64,000 nucleotides of DNA from Sipunculus nudus (lineage: Eukaryota; Annelida; Sipuncula; Golfingiida; Sipunculidae). The notes beneath the pieces were generated by a model that was not told where the DNA came from, searched no databases, and saw nothing but the letters and a program-made list of their open reading frames with translations. The stretch spans positions 31,191,558-31,255,557 of the forward strand of contig CM049310.1 in the NCBI GenBank assembly GCA_026874595.1, given 5' to 3'. Position 1 is the first letter of the stretch, and each line of letters starts with the position of its first letter. Below, in pieces: positions 62,901 to 64,000 of the stretch. The position numbers and the translations under genes are program-made.

Positions 62901-63616
62901 ATGTAGATGTGTTTACTTACTGCAGTTTCCTTCATCGCTCCAGTCACCACAGTCATCCTCAGAGTCACAAGTCTCTGATTTTCGGATACACAACCCGTTG
63001 TCACACTTGAACACATCTGCTCCATCACAAGCTGAAATGTTAAATTGATTGAAGGATAAATTCCTAATCATACCATAATTATACTGATAATTTAGTTATT
63101 GAACAGCTTAAAGTCATATATGGTTCTAATAATGTCTACTGTTCTAAATTTGAGTTCATTGTGTTCCTGTAATTATATAATTAAACTCAGAGGTACCCTG
63201 GATCAATTACTCACTGCAGTTCATTTCATCAGACTTGTCCTCACAGTTGAATACACCATTACACTTGTAGATCTTCTCAACACATTCCCCGGAGTCACAC
63301 TTGAAAGTGAACTCAGTTTCACAGTCTGTGGTGGGAAGAAACAAATCATAATGTGATTAAATCAAAATGTTCTAGGTACACTGTTAAGCAAATAAAACAA
63401 AAATAAAGCATGCAATATTCATTATAAAGCCATATATGCAAAAAATGGTGACAGTTAAACCAGTATTACAAAAATCTTTCATAAAACTGAATATTAACTA
63501 CATACCACAGCCTGGTTTTTCATCAGATGAATCAGGACAATGCTCAGTTCCATCACAGAACTGGATGGCAGGGATACACAGGCCCTGGTCACACTTCACC
63601 TGACCAAAACTGCAGT
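3277..63616 (-). CDS. Giant LDLa-repeat protein gene, 58 exons visible, partial
   Basis: Fifty-eight minus-strand exons each encode one LDL-receptor class A module with the spacing C-x6/7-C-x4..7-C-x6-C-x5-C-x7..9-C and a calcium-binding acidic tail of the D-x-S-D-E type. LDLa modules are extracellular, disulfide-bonded and bind Ca2+ and ligands such as lipoproteins, so a secreted or cell-surface protein is inferred. All exons are bounded by AG/GT and are phase 1-1, so any can be skipped or duplicated without a frame change. Codons at junctions give exactly one residue between Cys6 of one module and Cys1 of the next. No EGF, YWTD, CUB, kringle, TM or cytoplasmic segment is visible, which argues against an ordinary LRP1/LRP2 layout, although a database may name it LRP-like. 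Start, signal peptide and end lie outside the window. The alternative, several separate tandem genes, cannot be excluded because no promoter or terminal exon is seen. Confidence 0.85.
3388..3799 (-). repeat. K0 96-bp splice-acceptor/half-exon satellite (4 extra copies)
   Basis: Each unit repeats the last 29 bp of the intron with its AG and the first 67 bp of e20, then jumps back to intron. With the intact exon the period appears five times (3321, 3417, 3513, 3609, 3705). Read in the LDLa frame each copy reaches TGA just after Cys4. The copy nearest 3705 has drifted most. Confidence 0.9.
3800..4280. other. Intron e20/e21 of K0, non-repeat part
   Basis: AT-rich and matching 25901-26380 and 46230-46708. 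No gene or RNA is recognised. Confidence 0.6.
4281..6825 (-). mobile_element. HINE/pearl-like element, family F1, in intron e20/e21 of K0
   Basis: The left end has the perfect palindrome TGACCCATGGGTCA (4285-4298) and GCTCAGCTGAC (4303-4313). The right end has GTCAGCTGAGC (6811-6821) followed by TAAAA. ACGG-type microsatellite lies inside the right end (about 6747-6777) and again at 4747-4770. K1 and K2 lack the element at this site (26370-26395 and 46698-46723), giving a direct empty-site comparison with no target duplication. Its right edge lies about 10 bp from exon e21, beside that exon's donor. Confidence 0.8.
4471..6800 (-). repeat. 337-bp tandem core repeats of F1 (7 copies)
   Basis: The palindromic phrase, or a one- or two-base variant of it, recurs at about 4471, 4831, 5126, 5461, 5798, 6135 and 6473. 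The last four intervals are 335-338 bp. Copies at 5126 and 5798 carry substitutions in the palindrome. Confidence 0.88.
6836..6943 (-). CDS. K0 e21: LDLa exon
   Basis: 36 codons, donor GTGAGT, acceptor CTTTCAG. The module has [16 protein letters not shown] and [10 protein letters not shown]. Only the first 6-10 bases of its downstream intron are original. The rest is the inserted F1 element, so the 5' splice site context differs from the K1 and K2 copies. Confidence 0.88.
6944..7688. other. Intron e21/e1, cassette-derived part
   Basis: AT-rich intron shared with 26503-27238 and 46831-47561. No gene is recognised. K0 has some extra sequence near 7565 relative to K1 and K2. Confidence 0.6.
7689..10505 (-). 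mobile_element. Degraded F1-type element in intron e21/e1 (K0/K1 junction)
   Basis: It begins with GCTCAGCTGA (7693-7702) and ends with a one-base variant of its complement (about 10490-10499) plus TAAAAA, with GGACGG microsatellite at about 10439. K2 and K3 have the empty A-run/G-run junction at this site. Internal sequence is tandem-like with a step of about 680 bp: a CGTGCCATGG block at 9240 and 9925 and a CATGTACATAGGAAC block at 9503 and 10187. No protein is recognised, and the outer left hairpin is missing. Confidence 0.7.
10557..10676 (-). CDS. K1 e1: LDLa exon
   Basis: 40 codons, the longest module of the cassette because Cys2-Cys3 holds seven residues (CTTGSQGQC). It ends [10 protein letters not shown] with a canonical DGFNDC calcium loop. 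Donor GTGAGT, acceptor AATAACAG. Confidence 0.92.
10677..11304. other. Intron e1/e2
   Basis: 628 bp, AT-rich, nothing recognisable. Copies are at 27413-28037 and 47739-48363 with small indels. Confidence 0.6.
11305..11412 (-). CDS. K1 e2: LDLa exon
   Basis: 36 codons: [33 protein letters not shown] fully canonical calcium site (DG..DC.D.SDE). Donor GTGAGT, acceptor TTTACCAG. Confidence 0.93.
11413..11723. other. Intron e2/e3 with a 33-bp triplicate
   Basis: Around 11537-11623 an ACATAAATGTAAAC motif repeats three times at about 33 bp. The plus-strand ORF over it is a repeat artefact. Copies are at 28146-28456 and 48472-48782. Confidence 0.7.
11724..11834 (-). CDS. K1 e3: LDLa exon
   Basis: 37 codons: [33 protein letters not shown]. 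The usual DG before Cys5 is replaced by NE, a likely change in one calcium ligand. Donor GTAAGT, acceptor TTTCTAG. Confidence 0.93.
11835..13018. other. Intron e3/e4, K1 form
   Basis: 1.18 kb of AT-rich sequence with old-repeat character and no gene. K2 (28568-30235) and K3 (48894-50555) are longer because of a segment described separately. Confidence 0.55.
13019..13132 (-). CDS. K1 e4: LDLa exon
   Basis: 38 codons: [34 protein letters not shown]. Donor GTGAGT. K1 differs from K2 and K3 at the base next to the donor (exon-final C, then G versus C in the preceding position). Acceptor TTGCAG. Confidence 0.92.
13133..14221. other. Intron e4/e5 with degenerate 60-70 bp repeats
   Basis: At about 13740-14010 a motif of the form ACCATCATCAAA ... 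ACTCATAAGAATT recurs four to five times with divergence. Copies are at 30350-31436 and 50670-51756. Nothing else is recognised. Confidence 0.6.
14222..14332 (-). CDS. K1 e5: LDLa exon
   Basis: 37 codons: [33 protein letters not shown]. The acidic pattern is incomplete (NS in place of DG, GG before EDE), so calcium affinity may be reduced. Donor GTATGT, acceptor CTTGCAG. Confidence 0.9.
14333..14657. other. Intron e5/e6
   Basis: 325 bp, AT-rich, nothing seen. Copies are at 31548-31872 and 51868-52192. Confidence 0.55.
14658..14765 (-). CDS. K1 e6: LDLa exon
   Basis: 36 codons: [32 protein letters not shown]. Donor GTAAGT, acceptor TATTACAG. Its acceptor and first 25 bases are the source of the 58-bp satellite lying immediately upstream in the transcript. 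Confidence 0.92.
14766..15001 (-). repeat. K1 58-bp acceptor satellite, left part
   Basis: The block CAGGAGAACTGGAACTCTGT recurs at 14741 (in the exon), 14799, 14858, 14916 and, with changes, 14974. Each unit carries a TTTCAG or TTACAG acceptor, the first 25 bases of e6 and about 33 bases of upstream intron. The array resumes after the transposon at 16027. Confidence 0.88.
15003..16029 (-). mobile_element. HINE/pearl-like element, family F3, inside the 58-bp array
   Basis: Hairpin TCAGC (15013-15017) with GCTGA (15022-15026), loop AGAA, then AGCCCTCAGCC (15031-15041). The right end is the exact complement GGCTGAGGGCT (16016-16026). There are two to three core repeats of about 300 bp, with palindrome forms near 15399 and 15699, and ACGG-type sequence at about 15961. 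It is present only in K1. Confidence 0.78.
16027..16421 (-). repeat. K1 58-bp acceptor satellite, right part, with F1 remnant
   Basis: Further units occur near 16165, 16225, 16282, 16339 and 16397. They are interrupted at about 16061-16146 by the 5' end of an F1 element (GGACGG tract, then GTCAGCTGAGC at 16130-16140). K2 and K3 carry a whole 4-kb F1 element here, so K1 seems to have lost most of it. Confidence 0.82.
16422..16821. other. Intron e6/e7, unique part
   Basis: 400 bp without recognisable content. Copies are at 36558-36957 and 56876-57285. Confidence 0.55.
16822..16932 (-). CDS. K1 e7: LDLa exon
   Basis: 37 codons: [33 protein letters not shown]. The serine of SDE is replaced by GEDE. 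Donor GTAAGT, acceptor CTTCAG. Confidence 0.92.
17163..17273 (-). CDS. K1 e8: LDLa exon
   Basis: 37 codons: [33 protein letters not shown]. The calcium loop is canonical in charge. Donor GTGAGT, acceptor TTGTAG. Confidence 0.92.
17494..17604 (-). CDS. K1 e9: LDLa exon
   Basis: 37 codons: [15 protein letters not shown] (five residues between Cys2 and Cys3), [18 protein letters not shown]. Donor GTGAGT, acceptor ATCTCAG. Confidence 0.92.
17605..18190. other. Intron e9/e10
   Basis: 586 bp, nothing recognised. The K2 copy 37742-38335 is alike. The K3 copy 58070-58915 holds about 250 extra bp (about 58628-58888). Confidence 0.6.
18191..18301 (-). CDS. K1 e10: LDLa exon
   Basis: 37 codons: [33 protein letters not shown]. 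Donor GTAAGT, acceptor ACTCCAAG. Confidence 0.92.
18436..18674 (-). repeat. K1 76-bp half-exon/donor satellite, distal part
   Basis: Three units have their donor block at 18461, 18537 and 18613. Each carries the second half of e11 (VQYCDG to DANC) and its GTAAGTATACATGG donor. They are separated from the other units by the F2 element that follows. Confidence 0.88.
18675..20625 (-). mobile_element. HINE/pearl-like element, family F2, in the 76-bp array of K1
   Basis: Weak hairpin AGGC/GCCT (18679-18692), then GCGAACCTGTG (18696-18706). The right end is the exact complement CACAGGTTCGC (20612-20622) followed by TAAAAA. ACGG-type sequence lies at about 20570. It includes a GGTGGCGCCACC copy near 20137 and a nested F4-like block at 18850-19690. 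A run of 24 C is at 19817-19840. No ORF of interest. Confidence 0.78.
18850..19690 (-). mobile_element. F4-like fragment nested in F2 (K1)
   Basis: It starts with a decayed form of the F4 hairpin (GTAGTCGACAAGCCACTA) and carries F4 core repeats with palindromes near 18994, 19148, 19340 and 19494, but lacks the GGCGGATACAA terminus. The same fragment sits in K2 at about 38997-39840. Confidence 0.7.
20626..20953 (-). repeat. K1 76-bp half-exon/donor satellite, proximal part
   Basis: Donor blocks lie at 20637, 20713, 20789, 20865 and 20941, evenly spaced by 76 bp. The last is the donor of intact e11. Individual units vary (GTEHC-type changes, GTTTAC for GTATAC at 20865). 76 is not a multiple of three, and reading through the true donor gives TGA within ten codons. 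Confidence 0.92.
20954..21067 (-). CDS. K1 e11: LDLa exon
   Basis: 38 codons: [40 protein letters not shown]. Donor GTAAGT, acceptor TTATTAG. It is the only unit of the 76-bp family with an acceptor and the first three cysteines. Confidence 0.92.
21341..21451 (-). CDS. K1 e12: LDLa exon
   Basis: 37 codons: [33 protein letters not shown]. Donor GTAAGT, acceptor ATTTCAG. Confidence 0.92.
21635..21745 (-). CDS. K1 e13: LDLa exon
   Basis: 37 codons: [33 protein letters not shown]. Donor GTGAGT, acceptor ACCACAG. Confidence 0.92.
21926..22036 (-). CDS. K1 e14: LDLa exon
   Basis: 37 codons: [33 protein letters not shown]. Donor GTATGT, acceptor TCCTCAG. Confidence 0.92.
22037..22447. other. Intron e14/e15
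   Basis: 411 bp with nothing recognisable. Copies are at 42174-42584 and, cut by the window end, 63617-64000. Confidence 0.55.
22448..22561 (-). CDS. K1 e15: LDLa exon
   Basis: 38 codons: [43 protein letters not shown] is ADE here. Donor GTAAGT, acceptor TTTCAG. Confidence 0.92.
22693..22803 (-). CDS. K1 e16: LDLa exon
   Basis: 37 codons: [33 protein letters not shown]. Donor GTAAGT, acceptor ATTGCAG. Confidence 0.92.
23016..23126 (-). CDS. K1 e17: LDLa exon
   Basis: 37 codons: [33 protein letters not shown]. Donor GTGAGT, acceptor TTAACAG. Confidence 0.92.
23310..23420 (-). CDS. K1 e18: LDLa exon
   Basis: 37 codons: [34 protein letters not shown]2 has D for Y in the first loop and K for R in the third. 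Donor GTAAGT, acceptor TTTACAG. Confidence 0.92.
23421..23859. other. Intron e18/e19
   Basis: 439 bp, nothing recognised. The K2 copy is at 43558-43996. Confidence 0.55.
23860..23970 (-). CDS. K1 e19: LDLa exon
   Basis: 37 codons: [33 protein letters not shown]. Donor GTGAGT, acceptor TTTTCAG. Confidence 0.92.
23971..24336. other. Intron e19/e20
   Basis: 366 bp. The right part is the point from which K0 homology begins (about 24140). Nothing else is seen. The K2 copy is at 44108-44473. Confidence 0.55.
24337..24447 (-). CDS. K1 e20: LDLa exon
   Basis: 37 codons, same module as K0 e20. One change relative to K0 and K2 (AAC TAC region: GTT TAC in place of GTC) alters VN to VK-like coding at one position. 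Donor GTAAGT, acceptor TATTACAG. Confidence 0.88.
24448..25900 (-). repeat. K1 96-bp acceptor/half-exon satellite (15 extra copies)
   Basis: I count sixteen occurrences of the AG(T/C)T(G/A)ACAC block from 24387 to about 25810, including the intact exon. Most steps are 96 bp. Two copies (near 24911 and 25480) are about seven bases shorter and lose Cys1. The array ends at the phrase TCAGGCCCTCC. It lies in the intron just upstream of e20 in the transcript. Confidence 0.92.
25901..26394. other. Intron e20/e21, unique part (K1)
   Basis: AT-rich, no gene. The stretch near 26380 is the unoccupied counterpart of the F1 insertion site in K0. Confidence 0.6.
26395..26502 (-). CDS. K1 e21: LDLa exon
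   Basis: 36 codons, same module as K0 e21. Donor GTGAGTGTTTTTATTG is in its original, uninterrupted context. In the transcript it follows K2 e1, joining two cassettes through Cys-Pro-Cys. Confidence 0.92.
26503..27292. other. Intron e21/e1 joining K2 to K1
   Basis: 790 bp ending in an A-run and G-run (27228-27248), the uninterrupted form of the site that holds a 2.8-kb element at 7689. The homologous intron 46831-47618 has a longer G-run. No gene. Confidence 0.6.
27293..27412 (-). CDS. K2 e1: LDLa exon
   Basis: 40 codons, protein as in K1 e1. A silent change lies in the GAGAAG codons and another in CTATTT/CTGTTT. Confidence 0.92.
28038..28145 (-). CDS. K2 e2: LDLa exon
   Basis: 36 codons, no difference from K1 e2 that I can see. 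Confidence 0.92.
28457..28567 (-). CDS. K2 e3: LDLa exon
   Basis: 37 codons, no difference from K1 e3 that I can see. Confidence 0.92.
29519..30026 (-). other. Extra ~500-bp segment in intron e3/e4 of K2
   Basis: Absent from K1, where GTAAATG runs straight into the ACTATGACCATT flank, and present in K3 at about 49845-50348. It contains CAGCTAGCTGAGCTAAA near 29873, resembling the 5' end of F1, so it may be a decayed element plus flanking sequence, or ancestral sequence lost in K1. Confidence 0.6.
30236..30349 (-). CDS. K2 e4: LDLa exon
   Basis: 38 codons. The exon end reads GCG before the donor where K1 has GCC. The module is otherwise as in K1 with a silent change in the GGTTTTGACGGT region. 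Confidence 0.9.
31437..31547 (-). CDS. K2 e5: LDLa exon
   Basis: 37 codons. One glycine of the PGGEDE segment is valine here (PGVEDE), not in K1 or K3. Confidence 0.9.
31873..31980 (-). CDS. K2 e6: LDLa exon
   Basis: 36 codons. The Cys2-Cys3 loop is CGTGRC with arginine codon CGC (CGA in K1). Confidence 0.92.
31981..32280 (-). repeat. K2 58-bp acceptor satellite, left part
   Basis: About five further units after the exon, each with the GAACT(C)TGTACAGTCTG block. The array continues at 36280-36545 beyond the inserted element. Confidence 0.86.
32281..36279 (-). mobile_element. F1-type element, 4.0 kb, in the 58-bp array of K2
   Basis: The left end has the GACCCATGGGTC palindrome (32286-32297) and GCTCAGCTGA (32303-32312). 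The right end has GTCAGCTGAGC (36265-36275) and TAAAA, preceded by GGACGG microsatellite. Internal blocks with an ACATGCTGTGAAAAT or CGTGCCATGG motif recur (33998, 35000, 35685). There are a G-run (33118-33140) and a GA-rich tract (33661-33782). No transposase, Rep or helicase is recognised. Confidence 0.75.
36280..36545 (-). repeat. K2 58-bp acceptor satellite, right part
   Basis: About five units in which the exon piece is variably decayed (GAACTGAACTCGGTACAGTC and related). Confidence 0.84.
36958..37068 (-). CDS. K2 e7: LDLa exon
   Basis: 37 codons, protein as in K1 e7. The silent codon changes in the CIRANQ segment are shared with K3, not K1. Confidence 0.92.
37299..37409 (-). CDS. K2 e8: LDLa exon
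   Basis: 37 codons. The CPDGD segment uses CCG like K3, where K1 uses CCC. The protein is unchanged. Confidence 0.92.
37631..37741 (-). CDS. K2 e9: LDLa exon
   Basis: 37 codons, as in K1 e9. Confidence 0.92.
38336..38446 (-). CDS. K2 e10: LDLa exon
   Basis: 37 codons, identical in protein to K1 e10 (HFSC, SDESNC). It differs from K3. Confidence 0.92.
38581..38818 (-). repeat. K2 76-bp half-exon/donor satellite, distal part
   Basis: Three units, collinear with 18436-18674. Confidence 0.87.
38819..40762 (-). mobile_element. F2 element in the 76-bp array of K2
   Basis: GCGAACCTGTG at 38841-38851 and CACAGGTTCGC at 40749-40759. Collinear with the K1 copy, including the nested F4-like block (about 38997-39840). 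The C-run is 15 (39963-39977) against 24 in K1. Confidence 0.78.
40763..41090 (-). repeat. K2 76-bp half-exon/donor satellite, proximal part
   Basis: Five donor blocks at 76-bp steps, the last being that of e11. Unit-by-unit variants match K1. Confidence 0.9.
41091..41204 (-). CDS. K2 e11: LDLa exon
   Basis: 38 codons, as in K1 e11. Confidence 0.92.
41478..41588 (-). CDS. K2 e12: LDLa exon
   Basis: 37 codons, as in K1 e12. Confidence 0.92.
41772..41882 (-). CDS. K2 e13: LDLa exon
   Basis: 37 codons, as in K1 e13. Confidence 0.92.
42063..42173 (-). CDS. K2 e14: LDLa exon
   Basis: 37 codons, as in K1 e14. Confidence 0.92.
42585..42698 (-). CDS. K2 e15: LDLa exon
   Basis: 38 codons, as in K1 e15, including ADE in place of SDE. 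Confidence 0.92.
42830..42940 (-). CDS. K2 e16: LDLa exon
   Basis: 37 codons, as in K1 e16. Confidence 0.92.
43153..43263 (-). CDS. K2 e17: LDLa exon
   Basis: 37 codons, as in K1 e17. Confidence 0.92.
43447..43557 (-). CDS. K2 e18: LDLa exon
   Basis: 37 codons. CTASDLFHC and CIKAYMQC: two replacements relative to K1 e18, one of the few exons with more than one amino-acid change. Confidence 0.92.
43997..44107 (-). CDS. K2 e19: LDLa exon
   Basis: 37 codons, as in K1 e19. Confidence 0.92.
44474..44584 (-). CDS. K2 e20: LDLa exon
   Basis: 37 codons, intact module beside the longest 96-bp array of the window. Confidence 0.92.
44585..46229 (-). repeat. K2 96-bp acceptor/half-exon satellite (17 extra copies)
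   Basis: Eighteen copies including the exon. The surplus of two over K1 is a local duplication: the pair at 45648-45839 is repeated at 45840-46031. Minus-strand ORFs up to 235 codons here are in the wrong frame for LDLa and exist only because 96 is a multiple of three. Confidence 0.92.
46230..46722. other. Intron e20/e21, unique part (K2)
   Basis: AT-rich and collinear with 25901-26394. No gene. Confidence 0.55.
46723..46830 (-). CDS. K2 e21: LDLa exon
   Basis: 36 codons, as in K1 e21. In the transcript it follows K3 e1. Confidence 0.92.
47619..47738 (-). CDS. K3 e1: LDLa exon
   Basis: 40 codons, as in K2 e1. Confidence 0.92.
48364..48471 (-). CDS. K3 e2: LDLa exon
   Basis: 36 codons, as in K1 e2. 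Confidence 0.92.
48783..48893 (-). CDS. K3 e3: LDLa exon
   Basis: 37 codons, as in K1 e3. Confidence 0.92.
49845..50348 (-). other. Extra ~500-bp segment in intron e3/e4 of K3
   Basis: Counterpart of 29519-30026 with small indels (about 8 bp fewer near 50058). Absent from K1. Confidence 0.6.
50556..50669 (-). CDS. K3 e4: LDLa exon
   Basis: 38 codons, protein as in K2 e4, with a silent TCC for TCT in WSDE. Confidence 0.9.
51757..51867 (-). CDS. K3 e5: LDLa exon
   Basis: 37 codons with PGGEDE as in K1. Confidence 0.92.
52193..52300 (-). CDS. K3 e6: LDLa exon with an extra cysteine
   Basis: 36 codons. The arginine before Cys3 is cysteine (CGTGCC), because CGC became TGC, so this module has seven cysteines. 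Otherwise as in K2 e6. The base is at about 52265. Confidence 0.92.
52301..52600 (-). repeat. K3 58-bp acceptor satellite, left part
   Basis: Units are collinear with 31981-32280. Confidence 0.86.
52601..56607 (-). mobile_element. F1-type element, 4.0 kb, in the 58-bp array of K3
   Basis: Collinear with 32281-36279, so it was inserted before K2 and K3 separated. Right inverted repeat at 56593-56603. The GGACGG tract is longer here (about 56506-56557). The G-run is 16 (53430-53445) against 23 in K2. GA tract at about 53966-54090. Confidence 0.75.
56608..56875 (-). repeat. K3 58-bp acceptor satellite, right part
   Basis: About five units, collinear with 36280-36545, with a 2-bp insertion in one. 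Confidence 0.84.
57286..57396 (-). CDS. K3 e7: LDLa exon
   Basis: 37 codons, as in K2 e7. Confidence 0.92.
57627..57737 (-). CDS. K3 e8: LDLa exon
   Basis: 37 codons, as in K2 e8. Confidence 0.92.
57959..58069 (-). CDS. K3 e9: LDLa exon
   Basis: 37 codons, as in K1 e9. Confidence 0.92.
58628..58888. other. K3-specific ~250-bp segment in intron e9/e10
   Basis: K1 and K2 run from TTTTTAATAGAAAT almost directly to GTAAGTTTCAA. K3 has about 250 bp between these. No terminal repeats are obvious, so it could be ancestral sequence deleted in K1/K2. Confidence 0.6.
58916..59026 (-). CDS. K3 e10: LDLa exon
   Basis: 37 codons. Differs from K1 and K2 by HLSC for HFSC and SDEFNC for SDESNC. Donor GTAAGT. 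Confidence 0.92.
59161..59400 (-). repeat. K3 76-bp half-exon/donor satellite, distal part
   Basis: Three units. One donor reads GTAAGTATAGATGG and another GTAGGTATAC, so they have drifted differently from K1 and K2. Confidence 0.86.
59401..62357 (-). mobile_element. F1-type element in the 76-bp array of K3
   Basis: Left palindrome TGACCCATGGGTCA (59405-59418) and GCTCAGCTGAC (59423-59433). The right repeat has one mismatch, GTCAGATGAGC (62344-62354). It belongs to the same subfamily as 4281-6825 and has six core repeats of about 340 bp (60371, 60713, 61052, 61398, 61669, 62018). It occupies nearly the same place as F2 in K1 and K2. Confidence 0.78.
59480..60255. other. ~770-bp segment nested in the K3 F1 element
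   Basis: The related element at 4281-6825 reads directly from GGTAGTAT to ATACCC. Here about 770 bp intervene, including an AACTTTAACTTTAACC-type minisatellite at 59713-59756. No protein is recognised. Confidence 0.6.
62358..62534 (-). repeat. K3 76-bp half-exon/donor satellite, proximal part
   Basis: Donor blocks at 62370, 62446 and 62522, two fewer than in K1 and K2. Confidence 0.88.
62535..62648 (-). CDS. K3 e11: LDLa exon
   Basis: 38 codons. The acidic end is PDETDE, where K1 and K2 have PDGTDE. Confidence 0.92.
62921..63031 (-). CDS. K3 e12: LDLa exon
   Basis: 37 codons, as in K1 e12. Confidence 0.92.
63215..63325 (-). CDS. K3 e13: LDLa exon
   Basis: 37 codons, as in K1 e13. Confidence 0.92.
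63506..63616 (-). CDS. K3 e14: LDLa exon
   Basis: 37 codons, as in K1 e14 with a silent ACT/ACA-type change near GTEHC. The 5'-most exon of the gene inside the window. Confidence 0.92.
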
Positions 63617-64000
63617 CTGAGGAAAGGAAAACAGTGCATCAAGTTAAAATAAAGTTCTGTCACAAACCAGGAAAATGACCTAATGGTTCATTTACTGGTA
63701 ATTCCTCCATGGCAAAAATAAAGGGTTCATAGACAACATGGCCAGATATATTAGGGATCTAAATATTTTGTTTCTAAAAAAGATTAAATTGTTTACTGGC
63801 AAACAGTCATTATCAGGGTATTAGTTAATATTTCAGTTAATTTGCACACAAGAAACAGATCACTTAACCTAGGGGTCAGTTTTATACTAAAAGAGCTGAT
63901 AAAATCAACCTTGAATCTATTCTTTTTCTTCCCTTGACTAATTTCCTAACAGACTTAATATTTATTCCCTGTATTATTTGGCACTTTTCCCAATGTTTTA

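Larger units (their letters stand above)
47562..64000 (-). repeat. Cassette K3, e1-e14, cut by window end
   Basis: It is collinear with K1 and K2 up to e14. The window ends just before the position of e15. Intron e10/e11 carries a different transposon from the one in K1 and K2, and intron e9/e10 has about 250 bp that the other units lack. Confidence 0.88.

Noticed and set aside
3277-63616. EGF, YWTD propeller, transmembrane or NPxY exons expected for LRP-type receptors
   Set aside because: I looked between the LDLa exons and found none, so no LRP1/LRP2 symbol is assigned.
1-64000. tRNA, rRNA, promoters, poly(A) sites
   Set aside because: No convincing cloverleaf, rRNA block or transcript end was recognised. 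AATAAA-like strings are common in this AT-rich DNA and uninformative.

Overview
The window looks like eukaryotic, probably bivalve-mollusc, genomic DNA. It is AT-rich and has no prokaryote-style gene packing. Its coding content is a series of short minus-strand exons with GT/AG borders. Its mobile DNA resembles the pearl / DINE-1 (Helentron-associated, HINE) repeats I know from bivalves: no coding capacity, tandem core repeats, ACGG-type microsatellites, short inverted subterminal repeats and a 3' hairpin.

One gene dominates: a giant minus-strand gene made only of LDL-receptor class A (LDLa) modules. I can place 58 exons. Each is 108-120 bp, each encodes exactly one six-cysteine LDLa module, and each starts and ends in phase 1. 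Neighbouring modules are joined by one residue (Cys6-X-Cys1). If every exon is used, the window encodes about 2,150 residues. No EGF, YWTD propeller, transmembrane segment, promoter or poly(A) end is visible, so the gene extends beyond at least one edge. Transcription runs from high to low coordinates.

The gene is built from a tandemly duplicated 21-exon cassette. I number exons e1-e21 in rising + coordinate, so the transcript reads e21 to e1. K0 (about 3080-10505) has only e20 and e21. K1 (about 10506-27238) and K2 (about 27239-47561) are complete. K3 (about 47562-64000) has e1-e14 and is cut by the window end. Positions 1-3079 hold a transposon block and unassigned sequence. Cassettes differ mainly by mobile-element insertions, satellite copy number and scattered substitutions. 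The pattern is mosaic: e4-e9 of K2 resemble K3, while e10-e15 of K2 resemble K1.

Two features stand out. First, three exons carry local satellites made from a splice site plus part of the exon: a 96-bp unit (3' splice site and first half of e20), a 58-bp unit (3' splice site and first 25 bp of e6) and a 76-bp unit (second half of e11 and its 5' splice site). Second, the inserted elements form at least four families. Each has a different 11-bp inverted repeat pair but the same plan, with a hairpin just outside the left repeat, and all lie in the same orientation as the host gene. Introns not listed separately are under 300 bp or AT-rich, with nothing I recognise.
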